The notes beneath the pieces were generated by a model. The model was not told the origin of the DNA. It saw only the letters and a program-made list of their open reading frames with translations, and ran no database searches. DNA of 64,000 nucleotides, from positions 372,001 through 436,000 of the forward strand of contig NZ_LLWP01000009.1 of NCBI RefSeq assembly GCF_001412215.1. The letters run 5' to 3'. This stretch comes from Pedobacter sp. Hv1. GTDB taxonomy: Bacteria; Bacteroidota; Bacteroidia; Sphingobacteriales; Sphingobacteriaceae. Positions 55,139-63,303 of this stretch are shown here, one piece after another; position 1 is the stretch's first letter, and every line of letters starts with the position of its first letter. The position numbers and the translations under genes were made by a program.

Positions 55139-55173
55139 ATAAAGCCTTAAGTTACGAAAACATAAGGCTTTAT
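55139..55173 (-). terminator. Hairpin downstream of dcd
   Basis: ATAAAGCCTTA (55139-55149) and TAAGGCTTTAT (55163-55173) form a perfect 11-bp stem with a 13-base loop, between the dcd stop at 55208 and the next ATG at 55135 on the minus strand. The stem foot is A/T-rich. It may terminate dcd or form the 5' leader of the macroglobulin/plug operon. Confidence 0.55.
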
Positions 55174-55207
55174 AGAAATAATCGAATTAAAAATTTAGTT
55201 GGTGTGC

Positions 55208-55744
55208 CTAAAATGTATTTTTAAACATCATGCTCTCTACTGGTTTGGTAGTTTTGTTGTTGTACTTTGCATTGTCTTTGGTGTTGTACATGTTGGTGAT
55301 ACTGCCATCAACCGCAAAATAAATTAATTGTCCAATGGGCATACCTGCATAGATACGAACGGGTTGTGCACAAGAAATTTCTAAAGTCCAAGTATTGCAA
55401 AAACCTACATCTCCCTTACCTGCTGTGGCATGGATATCAATTCCCAATCGGCCGGTACTGCTTTTCCCTTCTAAAAACGGAACATGCGCATGCGTTTCTG
55501 TATATTCTAAGGTTACACCAAGGTATAAAGTGCCTGGCTGTAAAACGTAACCTTCTTTTGGAATCTCGAAATGGTCTATTTTATTATGTGCTTTGGCATC
55601 TAAAACACGGTCGGTATAAGTAGCTAAATATTTGCCTAAGTGTACGTCGTAAGAGTTTGTACCTAAACAGTCTATTTTAAATGGTTCGATAATGATGGTG
55701 CCCTTATCTATTTCCTCAAGTATTCGTTTATCAGAGAGTATCAT
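55208..55744 (-). CDS. dcd: dCTP deaminase
   Basis: This 178-residue enzyme converts dCTP to dUTP for thymidylate synthesis. Family motifs are EGKSSTGRLGI, HATAGKGDVGFCNTWTLEIS (with the catalytic Glu in TLEIS) and RIYAGMPIGQLIYF. The start MILSDKRILEEID is typical. It is divergent from the phosphopantetheinyl transferase, 70 bases away. Confidence 0.93.
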   Translation of the reverse strand: MILSDKRILEEIDKGTIIIEPFKIDCLGTNSYDVHLGKYLATYTDRVLDAKAHNKIDHFEIPKEGYVLQPGTLYLGVTLEYTETHAHVPFLEGKSSTGRLGIDIHATAGKGDVGFCNTWTLEISCAQPVRIYAGMPIGQLIYFAVDGSITNMYNTKDNAKYNNKTTKPVESMMFKNTF

Positions 55745-55785
55745 TTTTGTGAAGTATTTTGGACTAAATTATGATTAATTTAAGA

Positions 55786-55793
55786 TACTTTTG
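55786..55793 (+). promoter_or_regulatory. Predicted -7 element of the phosphopantetheinyl transferase gene
   Basis: TACTTTTG is an exact TAnnTTTG match, 21 bases before the ATG at 55815. The nearest upstream TTTG (55758-55761) is 24 bases away, longer than the usual spacing. Confidence 0.4.
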
Positions 55794-55814
55794 TATTGAT
55801 TTTCTAAATAAGAC

Positions 55815-56456
55815 ATGCCAATAGTTTTCAATAAAAGAATTGATGATGAAACCATACTAGCTGTATGGAAAATTGAAGAAACGGAAGAACAACTCATTTC
55901 TAGCTTACAACTGAAACAGCACGAGCTAGATGTGATCGCTTCTTTAAGTAATGGGAAAAGAGCATTACATTGGTTAAGTACCAGAGTATTATTAAGAACC
56001 ATGTTAAACACTGCCGATTATATCGATTGCAGAATGGATGAACATGGCAAGCCTTACCTGGTAAATTCAGATACCCATATTTCTTTAAGCCACTCTTACG
56101 ATTATGCTGCAGTAATTATCAGCAAGGATAAAAAAGTTGGGGTAGATATTGAACTGATCAAGCACAAAATTAAAAGTATCAAACATAAATTTTTGTCGGA
56201 TATAGAATTGGCGCAAAAACAGATTGGCGACAATACCAATGGCTTATACGTAAGCTGGTGTGCAAAAGAGGCCATTTACAAATGGCATGGTAAAAAAGGA
56301 TTGGAGTTTAAGCAGCATATCCATATTAAACCATTTAAGCTAAAAGAAGCTGGTTCTTTACAAGTTTTGGTAGAATTACCAGAAGGACTGAAAGAATTGG
56401 AAGTGAACTATTTTAAGACCAAAGACGATTACATGTTGGGTTATGTAGTTGCGTAA
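55815..56456 (+). CDS. 4'-phosphopantetheinyl transferase superfamily protein
   Basis: This 213-residue enzyme would transfer the phosphopantetheine arm from CoA to a carrier protein. The Mg-binding and catalytic motifs are VGVDIELIKHK (about residues 112-122) and WCAKEAIYKWHGKKG (about 153-167). Two-fold Sfp-like length fits a general acyl-carrier or secondary-metabolism role more than the short AcpS type. It is 9 bases upstream of lipB on the same strand, apparently co-transcribed. Confidence 0.9.
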   Translation: MPIVFNKRIDDETILAVWKIEETEEQLISSLQLKQHELDVIASLSNGKRALHWLSTRVLLRTMLNTADYIDCRMDEHGKPYLVNSDTHISLSHSYDYAAVIISKDKKVGVDIELIKHKIKSIKHKFLSDIELAQKQIGDNTNGLYVSWCAKEAIYKWHGKKGLEFKQHIHIKPFKLKEAGSLQVLVELPEGLKELEVNYFKTKDDYMLGYVVA

Positions 56457-56465
56457 TTAAATACA

Positions 56466-57161
56466 ATGAATAAAGCGGTTGAGTTTATAGACTGGGGTTT
56501 AACAGATTATCAGGATGCATGGACCAAACAAGAAGTTTTGTTTGATGGAACAGTTGCTTTAAAAACAAAAAATAGAACCGAAAATACCAATCTGGCAACT
56601 CCAAATTACTTGGTCTTTTGCGAACACCCACATGTGTATACTTTAGGCAAAAGCGGACATCCAGAAAATTTATTGTTAGATGAACAAGGTCTTAAAGAGA
56701 AAAAAGCTACCTACTACAAAATTAACCGCGGTGGCGATATTACTTACCATGGCCCTGGGCAAATTGTAGGCTACCCCATACTTGATCTAGATAATTTTTT
56801 TACAGATATCCATCTCTACCTTCGCACATTGGAAGAAGCCGTGATTTTAACCCTTGCCGATTATGGAATTTCAGCAGGTAGATACCCCGGTTATACAGGC
56901 GTTTGGTTAGATCCAGATAATGAAAAGGCCCGTAAAATTTGTGCCATGGGCGTACGTTGCAGCCGTTGGGTAACCATGCATGGCTTTGCATTTAATGTAA
57001 ATGCCGATTTGAATTATTTCAAAAATATTGTTCCCTGTGGCATCGACGATAAAGATGTAACCTCTATGCAAAATGAGCTGGGCTTTGAATTGGATATGGA
57101 AGAGGTAAAAAACAAGTTAAAAAACCACATTGCTGTGCTCTTTAAAATGGATCTATGCTAA
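56466..57161 (+). CDS. lipB: Lipoyl(octanoyl) transferase
   Basis: This 231-residue enzyme moves octanoyl from acyl-carrier protein to lipoyl-dependent enzymes, the first step of de novo lipoate synthesis. The signature RGGDITYHGPGQIVGYPILD is present, with the catalytic Lys in KICAMGVRCSRW and the catalytic Cys in NIVPCGI. Its TAA overlaps the ATG of the serine hydrolase gene (TAATG at 57159-57163), suggesting coupled translation. Confidence 0.96.
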   Translation: MNKAVEFIDWGLTDYQDAWTKQEVLFDGTVALKTKNRTENTNLATPNYLVFCEHPHVYTLGKSGHPENLLLDEQGLKEKKATYYKINRGGDITYHGPGQIVGYPILDLDNFFTDIHLYLRTLEEAVILTLADYGISAGRYPGYTGVWLDPDNEKARKICAMGVRCSRWVTMHGFAFNVNADLNYFKNIVPCGIDDKDVTSMQNELGFELDMEEVKNKLKNHIAVLFKMDLC

Positions 57162-58219
57162 TGAAAAAATGCCTTCTTTTTTTAATTGCAGTCTTGGTGC
57201 AAACAGCTGCCCAAGCACAAAACCTAGATGAAGTAATTCAGTTTATTAAAGCAAACCCTAGCAAAGCTTCACTTTACCTGATAGAAGACGGTAAAACAGT
57301 GATCGATTTTAACAGTAAACAACAAATGCCCTTAGCAAGTGCAGTTAAAACAATAATTGCCATAGAGTTTGCCAAACAATGTACAGCTAAAAAAATATCG
57401 CCACTTACCAAAATAGCAGTAAAAGATCTGGCCAAATATTATGTTCCCAATACCGATGGTGGTGCACAACCAAGCTGGCTTAAATCTATTGGTAAAGGTG
57501 CTGCAGATAGTGTTCAACTTTTAGATATCGCTAAAGGGATGATCATGTATAGCTCAAATGCCAATACCGAATTTTTACAAGACCTCCTGGGATTAACCAA
57601 TATCAACAAAAACTTAAAAGAGCTAGGCCTAAAAGAACATCAGCCCTTGTATTACTTTACAGCTTCGGCCTTAATGGTTTGTTTAAAACCAACTGGTGTT
57701 AATGAAGGAGAATGGATCAAACAGCTAAAGGCAATGTCTGCAATCGAATACCATCAAAAATGTGAAGAAGCACACCAAAAGCTCAAAACAGATCCTTCAT
57801 TTATAAAAAAGTTTAATCCCGCTAACCTATCCTTAAATATACAAAGGCTATGGTCTGATCGCTTGGTGGCATCTACTACCGCTAATTATGCCCAATTGAT
57901 GCAAAAAATAGCTGGTAGAAAATTTTTCGCTCCAGAAACTCAAGCTGTGCTAGAAAGTATTTTAGAATGGCCAATGGCTTATCCAGATAATAAGGCGCAG
58001 TTTAACCACATCGGCCAAAAGGGAGGCTCAACTGCTTTTATATTAACAGATGCATTTTATGCGGTTCCTAAAAAAGGCGCTCAGTTGGCCTGTTCGTTTT
58101 TCTTTAACGGGCTAAGCCAAACAGAAAGTGCCCTCATTAACAAAAACTTTGGCGATTTTGAAGCCAGTATACTAACCAGTTCAACTTTTAGAAAAAAATT
58201 ACTCCAGGAATTAAAATAA
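57161..58219 (+). CDS. Exported serine hydrolase (class A beta-lactamase-like)
   Basis: The ATG at 57161 is preferred over one two codons earlier, because it overlaps the lipB stop and gives a standard signal peptide (MKKCLLFLIAVLVQTAAQAQ); 352 residues. Penicillin-recognising motifs are visible: SxxK at 60-63 (LASAVKTI), an SxN-type motif in MYSSNANTEF and KGG in GQKGGSTAFI. The Ser60 and Lys63 active site fits a serine beta-lactamase, esterase or peptidase. No class A Glu166-type omega loop is obvious to me, so lactamase activity is uncertain. Confidence 0.85.
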   Translation: MKKCLLFLIAVLVQTAAQAQNLDEVIQFIKANPSKASLYLIEDGKTVIDFNSKQQMPLASAVKTIIAIEFAKQCTAKKISPLTKIAVKDLAKYYVPNTDGGAQPSWLKSIGKGAADSVQLLDIAKGMIMYSSNANTEFLQDLLGLTNINKNLKELGLKEHQPLYYFTASALMVCLKPTGVNEGEWIKQLKAMSAIEYHQKCEEAHQKLKTDPSFIKKFNPANLSLNIQRLWSDRLVASTTANYAQLMQKIAGRKFFAPETQAVLESILEWPMAYPDNKAQFNHIGQKGGSTAFILTDAFYAVPKKGAQLACSFFFNGLSQTESALINKNFGDFEASILTSSTFRKKLLQELK

Positions 58220-58245
58220 AAGGTTCTGTTGTAAGTTGTTTGTTA

Positions 58246-58263
58246 TCAATGTTTAAACATTGA
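58246..58263. promoter_or_regulatory. Perfect 18-bp palindrome upstream of the DUF5684 gene
   Basis: TCAATGTTTAAACATTGA is perfectly self-complementary. It sits 7 bases upstream of the -33 box of the predicted promoter (58270-58299), a typical place for a dimeric activator or repressor to bind. Confidence 0.45.
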
Positions 58264-58269
58264 AAATAT

Positions 58270-58299
58270 TTTGATGTTTTAGTTTAAGTCTTATCTTTA
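58270..58299 (+). promoter_or_regulatory. Predicted promoter of the DUF5684 gene
   Basis: TTTG at 58270-58273 and TATCTTTA at 58292-58299 (one mismatch from TAnnTTTG) are separated by 18 bases, 20 bases before the ATG at 58319. Confidence 0.4.
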
Positions 58300-58318
58300 T
58301 ATAACTAAAAATTAAACT

Positions 58319-58801
58319 ATGGAATATTCATCAGACTACTCTTCATCGGCATTTGGCGCACTTGCTGGTATCATTTTAATGATTTGGCTTGTTTGCCTTG
58401 CACTAGGTGTTATTGCCATAATTGGTTTATGGAAAACCTTTGAAAAAGCTGGCAAACCAGGCTGGGCCGCCATTATCCCAATCTATAATATTTTAATTAT
58501 GATTGAGATTGTAGGGAAACCTACCATTTGGTTGTTATGGTTATTAATTCCTTGTGTCAACTTTGTGTTTATCATCTGGTTATACAACCTTATGAGTAAG
58601 AGTTATGGTAAAGATGAAGGTTTTACCGTAGGTCTTGTTTTATTGGGCTTTGTGTTTTGGCCAATTTTGGGTTTCGGAAGCGCTAAATACTTGGGCCCTT
58701 CGGCTGCAGAAGCACAAAACGGTTTTGGAAACAATCCTTTTAATCGGCCTAACGATCCGTTTAACAATCCACCTAGTCCACCGCCAAATCCAGAAGCTTA
58801 A
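58319..58801 (+). CDS. DUF5684-family membrane protein
   Basis: This 160-residue protein has a Ser/Tyr-rich start (MEYSSDYSSSAFG), helices at about 13-36, 66-88 and 100-120, the motif FEKAGKPGWAAIIPIYN between the first two, and a proline/asparagine-rich tail (about 135-160). The GKPGWAAIIPIYN segment is typical of DUF5684 proteins. The function is unknown. A DUF2752 gene starts directly after its stop. Confidence 0.82.
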   Translation: MEYSSDYSSSAFGALAGIILMIWLVCLALGVIAIIGLWKTFEKAGKPGWAAIIPIYNILIMIEIVGKPTIWLLWLLIPCVNFVFIIWLYNLMSKSYGKDEGFTVGLVLLGFVFWPILGFGSAKYLGPSAAEAQNGFGNNPFNRPNDPFNNPPSPPPNPEA

Positions 58802-59143
58802 TTGCAACTATTTGTCATTTATATTGTATCCGCTTTGTCTAACTTATTGGGCAAAGCGGATTATTTTTTAATCCCTTGCCCATTTAAGTACCTTACCCAT
58901 TTAGATTGTCCGGGTTGTGGCTTTCAGCGTGCGGTACTTGCCTTAGTACATGGAAGGCTAGCAGAGAGTTTTCAGTTATATCCACCAGCTATTCCATTTT
59001 TATTAAGTGCAGTGGCCACATTAACTGTATATACTTTAAAATGGAATAAAAATGCAAAGGAGCTAAAATTGATGTACATCGCAACAGGCATTGTTGTTGT
59101 AGTTAACTATGCTTATAAGATAGCAACACACCAGTTGCATTAG
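58802..59143 (+). CDS. DUF2752-family membrane protein
   Basis: This 113-residue protein starts at a TTG immediately after the previous stop (taa|ttg). No nearby in-frame ATG is in the right place. It has the DUF2752 core: IPCPFKYLTHLDCPGCGFQR with two conserved Cys, followed by ALVHGRLAESFQLYPPAIPF. It has about three membrane helices. The function is unknown. It is probably translated in coupling with the DUF5684 gene. Confidence 0.8.
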   Translation: MQLFVIYIVSALSNLLGKADYFLIPCPFKYLTHLDCPGCGFQRAVLALVHGRLAESFQLYPPAIPFLLSAVATLTVYTLKWNKNAKELKLMYIATGIVVVVNYAYKIATHQLH

Positions 59144-59182
59144 CGCAACATCTGTTGGATGCTTTTTTTCGTAAATTAAGAT

Positions 59183-59893
59183 ATGAAATGGAGTAGTATT
59201 TTTTTGTCTTTATGCTTATTATTGGCCTGTGATAAAAAAGCAGAACAAACAATGATAACAACGCCAACGCTACCAACAATTGGTACCCCCTTAACTTACC
59301 TAGCCCTTGGCGATTCTTATACCATTGGCGAGGCCGTAAGCCAAAAGGAATCTTTTCCGTATCAATTAGCCGCTCAGTTAAATACGATGGGTAAAAATAT
59401 CGTTCCGCCAAAAATTATTGCCAAAACTGGTTGGACAACTGATGAACTGCAGGCTGCAATTAAGGCCGAAAATCTCAATCAGAATTTTGATATGGTTACT
59501 TTGCTCATTGGTGTAAATAACCAATATAGAGGCAACTCGCAAACTACCTACCGCAAAGAATTTAAAGAGTTGTTGCAAACTGCGATCAATTTTGCGGGGA
59601 AGAATAAAAAAATGGTTTTTGTAGTTTCCATTCCAGATTGGGGCGTAACACCATTTGGTAAATCGGGGGTTAGAAACCAGCAAACCATTGCCCAAGAAAT
59701 TGATGCATTTAATGCGATAGCTAAAGAAGAGACCCTTGCTATGGGTGTAAGTTATACAGATATTACACCAGGTTCTAGAAATGCGGCTACAGATTTGTCA
59801 TTGGTAGCTTCAGATGGCTTGCATCCCTCTGGTAAAATGTATAACGAATGGGCTTTAAAAGTGGCACCAGCAGTAATGGCAGCGCTTAAATAA
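59183..59893 (+). CDS. SGNH/GDSL hydrolase lipoprotein
   Basis: This 236-residue lipoprotein has a lipobox (LLLAC, Cys at about residue 16). The SGNH blocks are visible: YLALGDSYTIGEAV (block I Ser), ELQAAIKAE..., LIGVNNQYRG (block III Asn) and the C-terminal DGLHPSG (Asp and His). It would act as an esterase or lipase-like hydrolase on a periplasmic substrate. It converges on the RDD gene with 5 bases between the stops. Confidence 0.9.
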   Translation: MKWSSIFLSLCLLLACDKKAEQTMITTPTLPTIGTPLTYLALGDSYTIGEAVSQKESFPYQLAAQLNTMGKNIVPPKIIAKTGWTTDELQAAIKAENLNQNFDMVTLLIGVNNQYRGNSQTTYRKEFKELLQTAINFAGKNKKMVFVVSIPDWGVTPFGKSGVRNQQTIAQEIDAFNAIAKEETLAMGVSYTDITPGSRNAATDLSLVASDGLHPSGKMYNEWALKVAPAVMAALK

Positions 59894-59898
59894 GCTTG

Positions 59899-60630
59899 TT
59901 ATATTTTGGCCGTAATCTGGTTGTAATCCTTAACCACAGTTTTTAAAAACTCAAGCTCATTCATTCCCTCTGGTATAGTAATGCTCAAACGGGTACTCAC
60001 TCTTGCGGCCATTTGGTAAATCAGGTCGGTATTGTGTGTTTTGTAATAAGTATTGAGCACTTCGTGGATCAGTTCAATATCACGGTCGCTCATTTCATTT
60101 ACGGTATCAAATACAGGAGTATATTCCTCAATTGTAGGGTGAAAGGCAATATGCTGAAATTGCGTACGGGGTACGGTTTTAATTAAAGTGGTACCAGCTA
60201 CAATATCGCCAATGCGTTGTTTGTTCTCGGTTACCGCTACACAAATTAATGCACCCACCCAAGAGGTTAGGGTAAAATCTACAATTCTAAAAACCCATCT
60301 GATAAAATATTGGCCTAATGTAGCCTGAGCGCCATCTAAGCTAACTACTTTAATTTTTAACAGTCGCTTGCCAATGCTCTGTCCGTTCATAAAAATCTCG
60401 CAAATCAGGTCGTAAAACACAAAGCCAGCACCAAATATCAACAGCATCACAATGATTACCATCCGGCCAGAGTTGATGAGTCCTGTTAAGGAAAAGAAAA
60501 GCAAAAAGATCAAGAATACCACTATAAACAGCCCAAAGTCTATTAATCTGGCTGCAACCCTTTCTCCTAGGCCCGCAACAGGGTAATCAATATCTACATG
60601 CTGGCTGGTACTTACTCTTACTGTTTCCAT
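59899..60630 (-). CDS. RDD-family membrane protein
   Basis: This 243-residue protein starts with the RDD-type sequence GERVAARLIDFGLFIVVFLI, with the conserved Arg and Asp. It has helices at about 30-55, 65-90 and 118-140, and the second motif NGQSIGKRLLKIKVV. The C-terminal about 80 residues are a cytoplasmic helical tail. It is divergent from the SpoIIM gene (93 bases between) and belongs to the same conserved neighbourhood. Confidence 0.9.
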   Translation of the reverse strand: METVRVSTSQHVDIDYPVAGLGERVAARLIDFGLFIVVFLIFLLFFSLTGLINSGRMVIIVMLLIFGAGFVFYDLICEIFMNGQSIGKRLLKIKVVSLDGAQATLGQYFIRWVFRIVDFTLTSWVGALICVAVTENKQRIGDIVAGTTLIKTVPRTQFQHIAFHPTIEEYTPVFDTVNEMSDRDIELIHEVLNTYYKTHNTDLIYQMAARVSTRLSITIPEGMNELEFLKTVVKDYNQITAKI

Positions 60631-60723
60631 TTGCCCAAATATAATAGGGTTTTTTATTTTTTATTGACTAATAAGAATTTTGTTTTATTTTAACAGAATA
60701 TTTAAGCACCGGAAGATAATTTT

Positions 60724-61680
60724 ATGAGAGAAGCGCTGTTTGTAAAGCAGAATTCTGAAAAATGGAAGAGTTACGAGCAATTACAAACTAACAATCCAGA
60801 CGAATTAGCACACCGTTTTATTGATATTACCAACGATTTAGCTTACGCAAAAACGTTTTATCCTAAATCTAAAACTACGGCGTACCTTAATGGCATTGCC
60901 TCGGTTTTGCACCAATCTATCTATAAGAACAAAAAAGAAGAAACAGGTCGTTTTATCCGTTTTTGGAAATACGAGCTACCACTGCTCTTTCATCAATACC
61001 GTAAACAGATAGGCTATGCTTTTATCTTTTTCTTTATTTCGGCAAGTATTGGTGCTATTTCTGCTAAATATGATGATACTTTTATCCGCCTAATTTTAGG
61101 CGATGGGTATGTAAACATGACCAATGTAAATATTGCCAAAGGAGATCCTTTTGGCGTGTACAAACAAGACAACGAGTTCAGCATGTTTTTTCGCATTGCG
61201 GCCAACAATACTTGGGTAACGCTATTAATGGTAATTAGTGGCGCCTTATTTAGCATAGGTCCTGTTTTTTTTCTGTTAAGGAACGGGATTATGCTGGGTG
61301 CATTTGAGTATTATTTTTTTAGCAAAGGCTTGGGTGCACAATCTATTTTGGTAATTTGGATACATGGTACCCTAGAAATATTGGCTATTATTATTGCCGG
61401 AGGGGCAGGCTTAGTGCTTGGCCATGGGTTGCTTTTCCCTAAAACTTATACCCGTTTGGTGGCTTTTAGAAACAGTGCAAAAGATGCCGCTAAAATTGGC
61501 TTGGGTCTCATTCCCATTATTCTCTTGGCGGCCTTTTTCGAAGGCTACATTACCCGCCATACCGAAATGCCAATTTGGTTAAGCCTTAGTATTTTAATCG
61601 GATCATTAACATTTATGATCTGGTATGTAATTATCTATCCTATCCAACTATACAAACGCAATCAAAATATGTTGCCATGA
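60724..61680 (+). CDS. Stage II sporulation protein M-like membrane protein
   Basis: This 318-residue protein has a long cytoplasmic N-terminus (about 1-98) with predicted helices, then hydrophobic segments at about 99-116, 155-175, 180-205, 218-245, 255-275 and 285-312. SpoIIM-like motifs include AANNTWVTLLMVISGALFSI and HGTLEILAIIIAGGAGLVLG. The organism type does not sporulate; the family name is historical. Its stop overlaps the next ATG by 4 bases. It probably forms part of a membrane module with the RDD, DUF4129 and DUF4350 products. Confidence 0.9.
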   Translation: MREALFVKQNSEKWKSYEQLQTNNPDELAHRFIDITNDLAYAKTFYPKSKTTAYLNGIASVLHQSIYKNKKEETGRFIRFWKYELPLLFHQYRKQIGYAFIFFFISASIGAISAKYDDTFIRLILGDGYVNMTNVNIAKGDPFGVYKQDNEFSMFFRIAANNTWVTLLMVISGALFSIGPVFFLLRNGIMLGAFEYYFFSKGLGAQSILVIWIHGTLEILAIIIAGGAGLVLGHGLLFPKTYTRLVAFRNSAKDAAKIGLGLIPIILLAAFFEGYITRHTEMPIWLSLSILIGSLTFMIWYVIIYPIQLYKRNQNMLP

Positions 61681-62558
61681 AAGACAAAGTAGAATTTAGA
61701 AAAGTACGCGAGTTTGGCGAGATTATAGGAGATACCTTCCTGTTTGTCAAGCAGAATTTTAAGCCCTTATTAAAAGCATTTATCTACCTCTGCGGGTTTT
61801 TTATTTTAGCCGGAATGGCCAATGCAATGGTAGTACAATTGCGTTTGGTTAACATTGCAGCAAATCCGGGAGATTATACACCATACTCGAGATTGGGTGC
61901 AATTTTTTCTTGGCATTATTTAGGTTTAATCGTTTTTATGGTGCTTAATTATACCGCAATTTATGTTACGGTTTTAAGCTATATCTCTATATACATTCAA
62001 AAAGGGAATGTGCCAGTAACCGTAGAAGAAGTTTGGAGCTATTTTAAATACTACTTTTTTCGAATGTTAGGGAGTGGTGTAATTATGACTGTTTTCCTGT
62101 TCGTATGTCTGCTATTCTGTTTCTTTCCAGGAGTTTACGTTTTTCCGGCAGTAACGCTTGTTTATCCTATTCTAATTTTAGAAAACGCTTCTTTAGGCTA
62201 TTCTTTTACCCGTTCTTTTAAACTACTAAAAGACAACTGGTGGATCACCTTTGGTATTTTAGTGGTGATTTGGATCATTACCTATGCCTGTACCACTTTT
62301 GTACAGCTTCCTGCTATTATCATTACCATGGTGAATACGTTTACCAACCCATCAAATCCTATTTCTAAATCTTATGCCATTATCAGTTCTCTTTCAAGTT
62401 ACATTGCTCAGGTTTTTTTAATCATTCCCATAATATGTTCAGCCTTGTGTTACTTTAGTTTGGTAGAGCAGAAAGAAAGTACAGGCTTACTTGATAGAAT
62501 TGAGGGTTTTGGCGATACCAACTCCGAACAATCAACTACCAGCCCAGAAGAATATTAG
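61677..62558 (+). CDS. Multi-helix membrane protein of unknown function
   Basis: This 293-residue protein starts at the overlapping ATGA with SpoIIM. After an amphipathic N-terminus (KVREFGEIIGDTFLFVKQNF), about six helices are visible (near 38-60, 80-110, 130-165, 185-215, 235-265). The segment SYFKYYFFRMLGSGVIMTVF resembles the membrane domains seen in glycerophosphodiester phosphodiesterase-like or DUF975-type proteins. I do not assign a function. The following gene starts 1 base after its stop. Confidence 0.75.
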   Translation: MKDKVEFRKVREFGEIIGDTFLFVKQNFKPLLKAFIYLCGFFILAGMANAMVVQLRLVNIAANPGDYTPYSRLGAIFSWHYLGLIVFMVLNYTAIYVTVLSYISIYIQKGNVPVTVEEVWSYFKYYFFRMLGSGVIMTVFLFVCLLFCFFPGVYVFPAVTLVYPILILENASLGYSFTRSFKLLKDNWWITFGILVVIWIITYACTTFVQLPAIIITMVNTFTNPSNPISKSYAIISSLSSYIAQVFLIIPIICSALCYFSLVEQKESTGLLDRIEGFGDTNSEQSTTSPEEY

Positions 62559-62559
62559 T

Positions 62560-63303
62560 ATGCGTATCCTCTTGTTTTTGCTGTTTTTCTGTGGGGCAAT
62601 ACCTGTTGTCCATGCCACTGCTTTGCAAAAACCAGTTGTACAACATGCTGTGGCTAAAAAAGAAAAACCAACTTTAAAAGTAGATACCAATAGCAAAGTA
62701 GAATTGCGGAAGTTTGACAACGAAGCGATTAAAAACTATAGCAAAAAAAGAGATTTCATTTACGACGATTCGCAACAAGCACCCAGCCTTTGGGATAGGT
62801 TTTGGCGCTGGATATGGAGCTTAATTAATGAAGTGCTGGGTAATAAAATTGGAGGTACAATTATCAAATACGTGCTTGTAGCATTGGTAATTGCCCTTAT
62901 TGTTTTTATTGTACTTAAATTAATGGGGATAGATTTTAAACTGTTAACCGGTAAATCTAAAACCATTAATGTGCCTTACCAAGAAGGGCTGGAAAATATT
63001 CACGAAATTGATTTCGATGAGCAGATAGAACAGGCCATGCAGCTTGGCAATTATCGTTTGGTAGTAAGGTTGTTGTACCTTAAAACTTTAAAACAGTTAA
63101 GTGATAAAGAGTTGATCCACTGGCTGCCAGAAAAAACCAACCAAGCCTATGTGTTAGAAATTGCCAATCAAACCCAACAACAAGAATTTGCCCAACTTAC
63201 CAACCAATTCGAATACATTTGGTATGGCGAGTTTTTTATAGATAAAAGCAGTTTCGAGCCAATTCAAGAATCCTTTCAACAATTTAACCAACAGAAGGCA
63301 TGA
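62560..63303 (+). CDS. DUF4129-domain protein
   Basis: The start is the ATG at 62560, right after the preceding stop (62556-62558); an upstream in-frame TTG lies inside that gene. The 247-residue product has a signal peptide (MRILLFLLFFCGAIPVVHAT), a membrane helix at about 98-122 and a C-terminal DUF4129 region (about 150-245; AMQLGNYRLVVRLLYLKTLK, QFEYIWYGEF). In this gene order DUF4129 proteins occur with MoxR ATPase and DUF58 clusters; neither is in view. The stop overlaps the next ATG. Confidence 0.87.
   Translation: MRILLFLLFFCGAIPVVHATALQKPVVQHAVAKKEKPTLKVDTNSKVELRKFDNEAIKNYSKKRDFIYDDSQQAPSLWDRFWRWIWSLINEVLGNKIGGTIIKYVLVALVIALIVFIVLKLMGIDFKLLTGKSKTINVPYQEGLENIHEIDFDEQIEQAMQLGNYRLVVRLLYLKTLKQLSDKELIHWLPEKTNQAYVLEIANQTQQQEFAQLTNQFEYIWYGEFFIDKSSFEPIQESFQQFNQQKA

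Noticed and set aside
59144..59182. Hairpin-plus-T-tract near 59152-59171
   Set aside because: The stem is only about 5 bp; it may still contribute to ending the DUF2752 transcript, but I do not list it.
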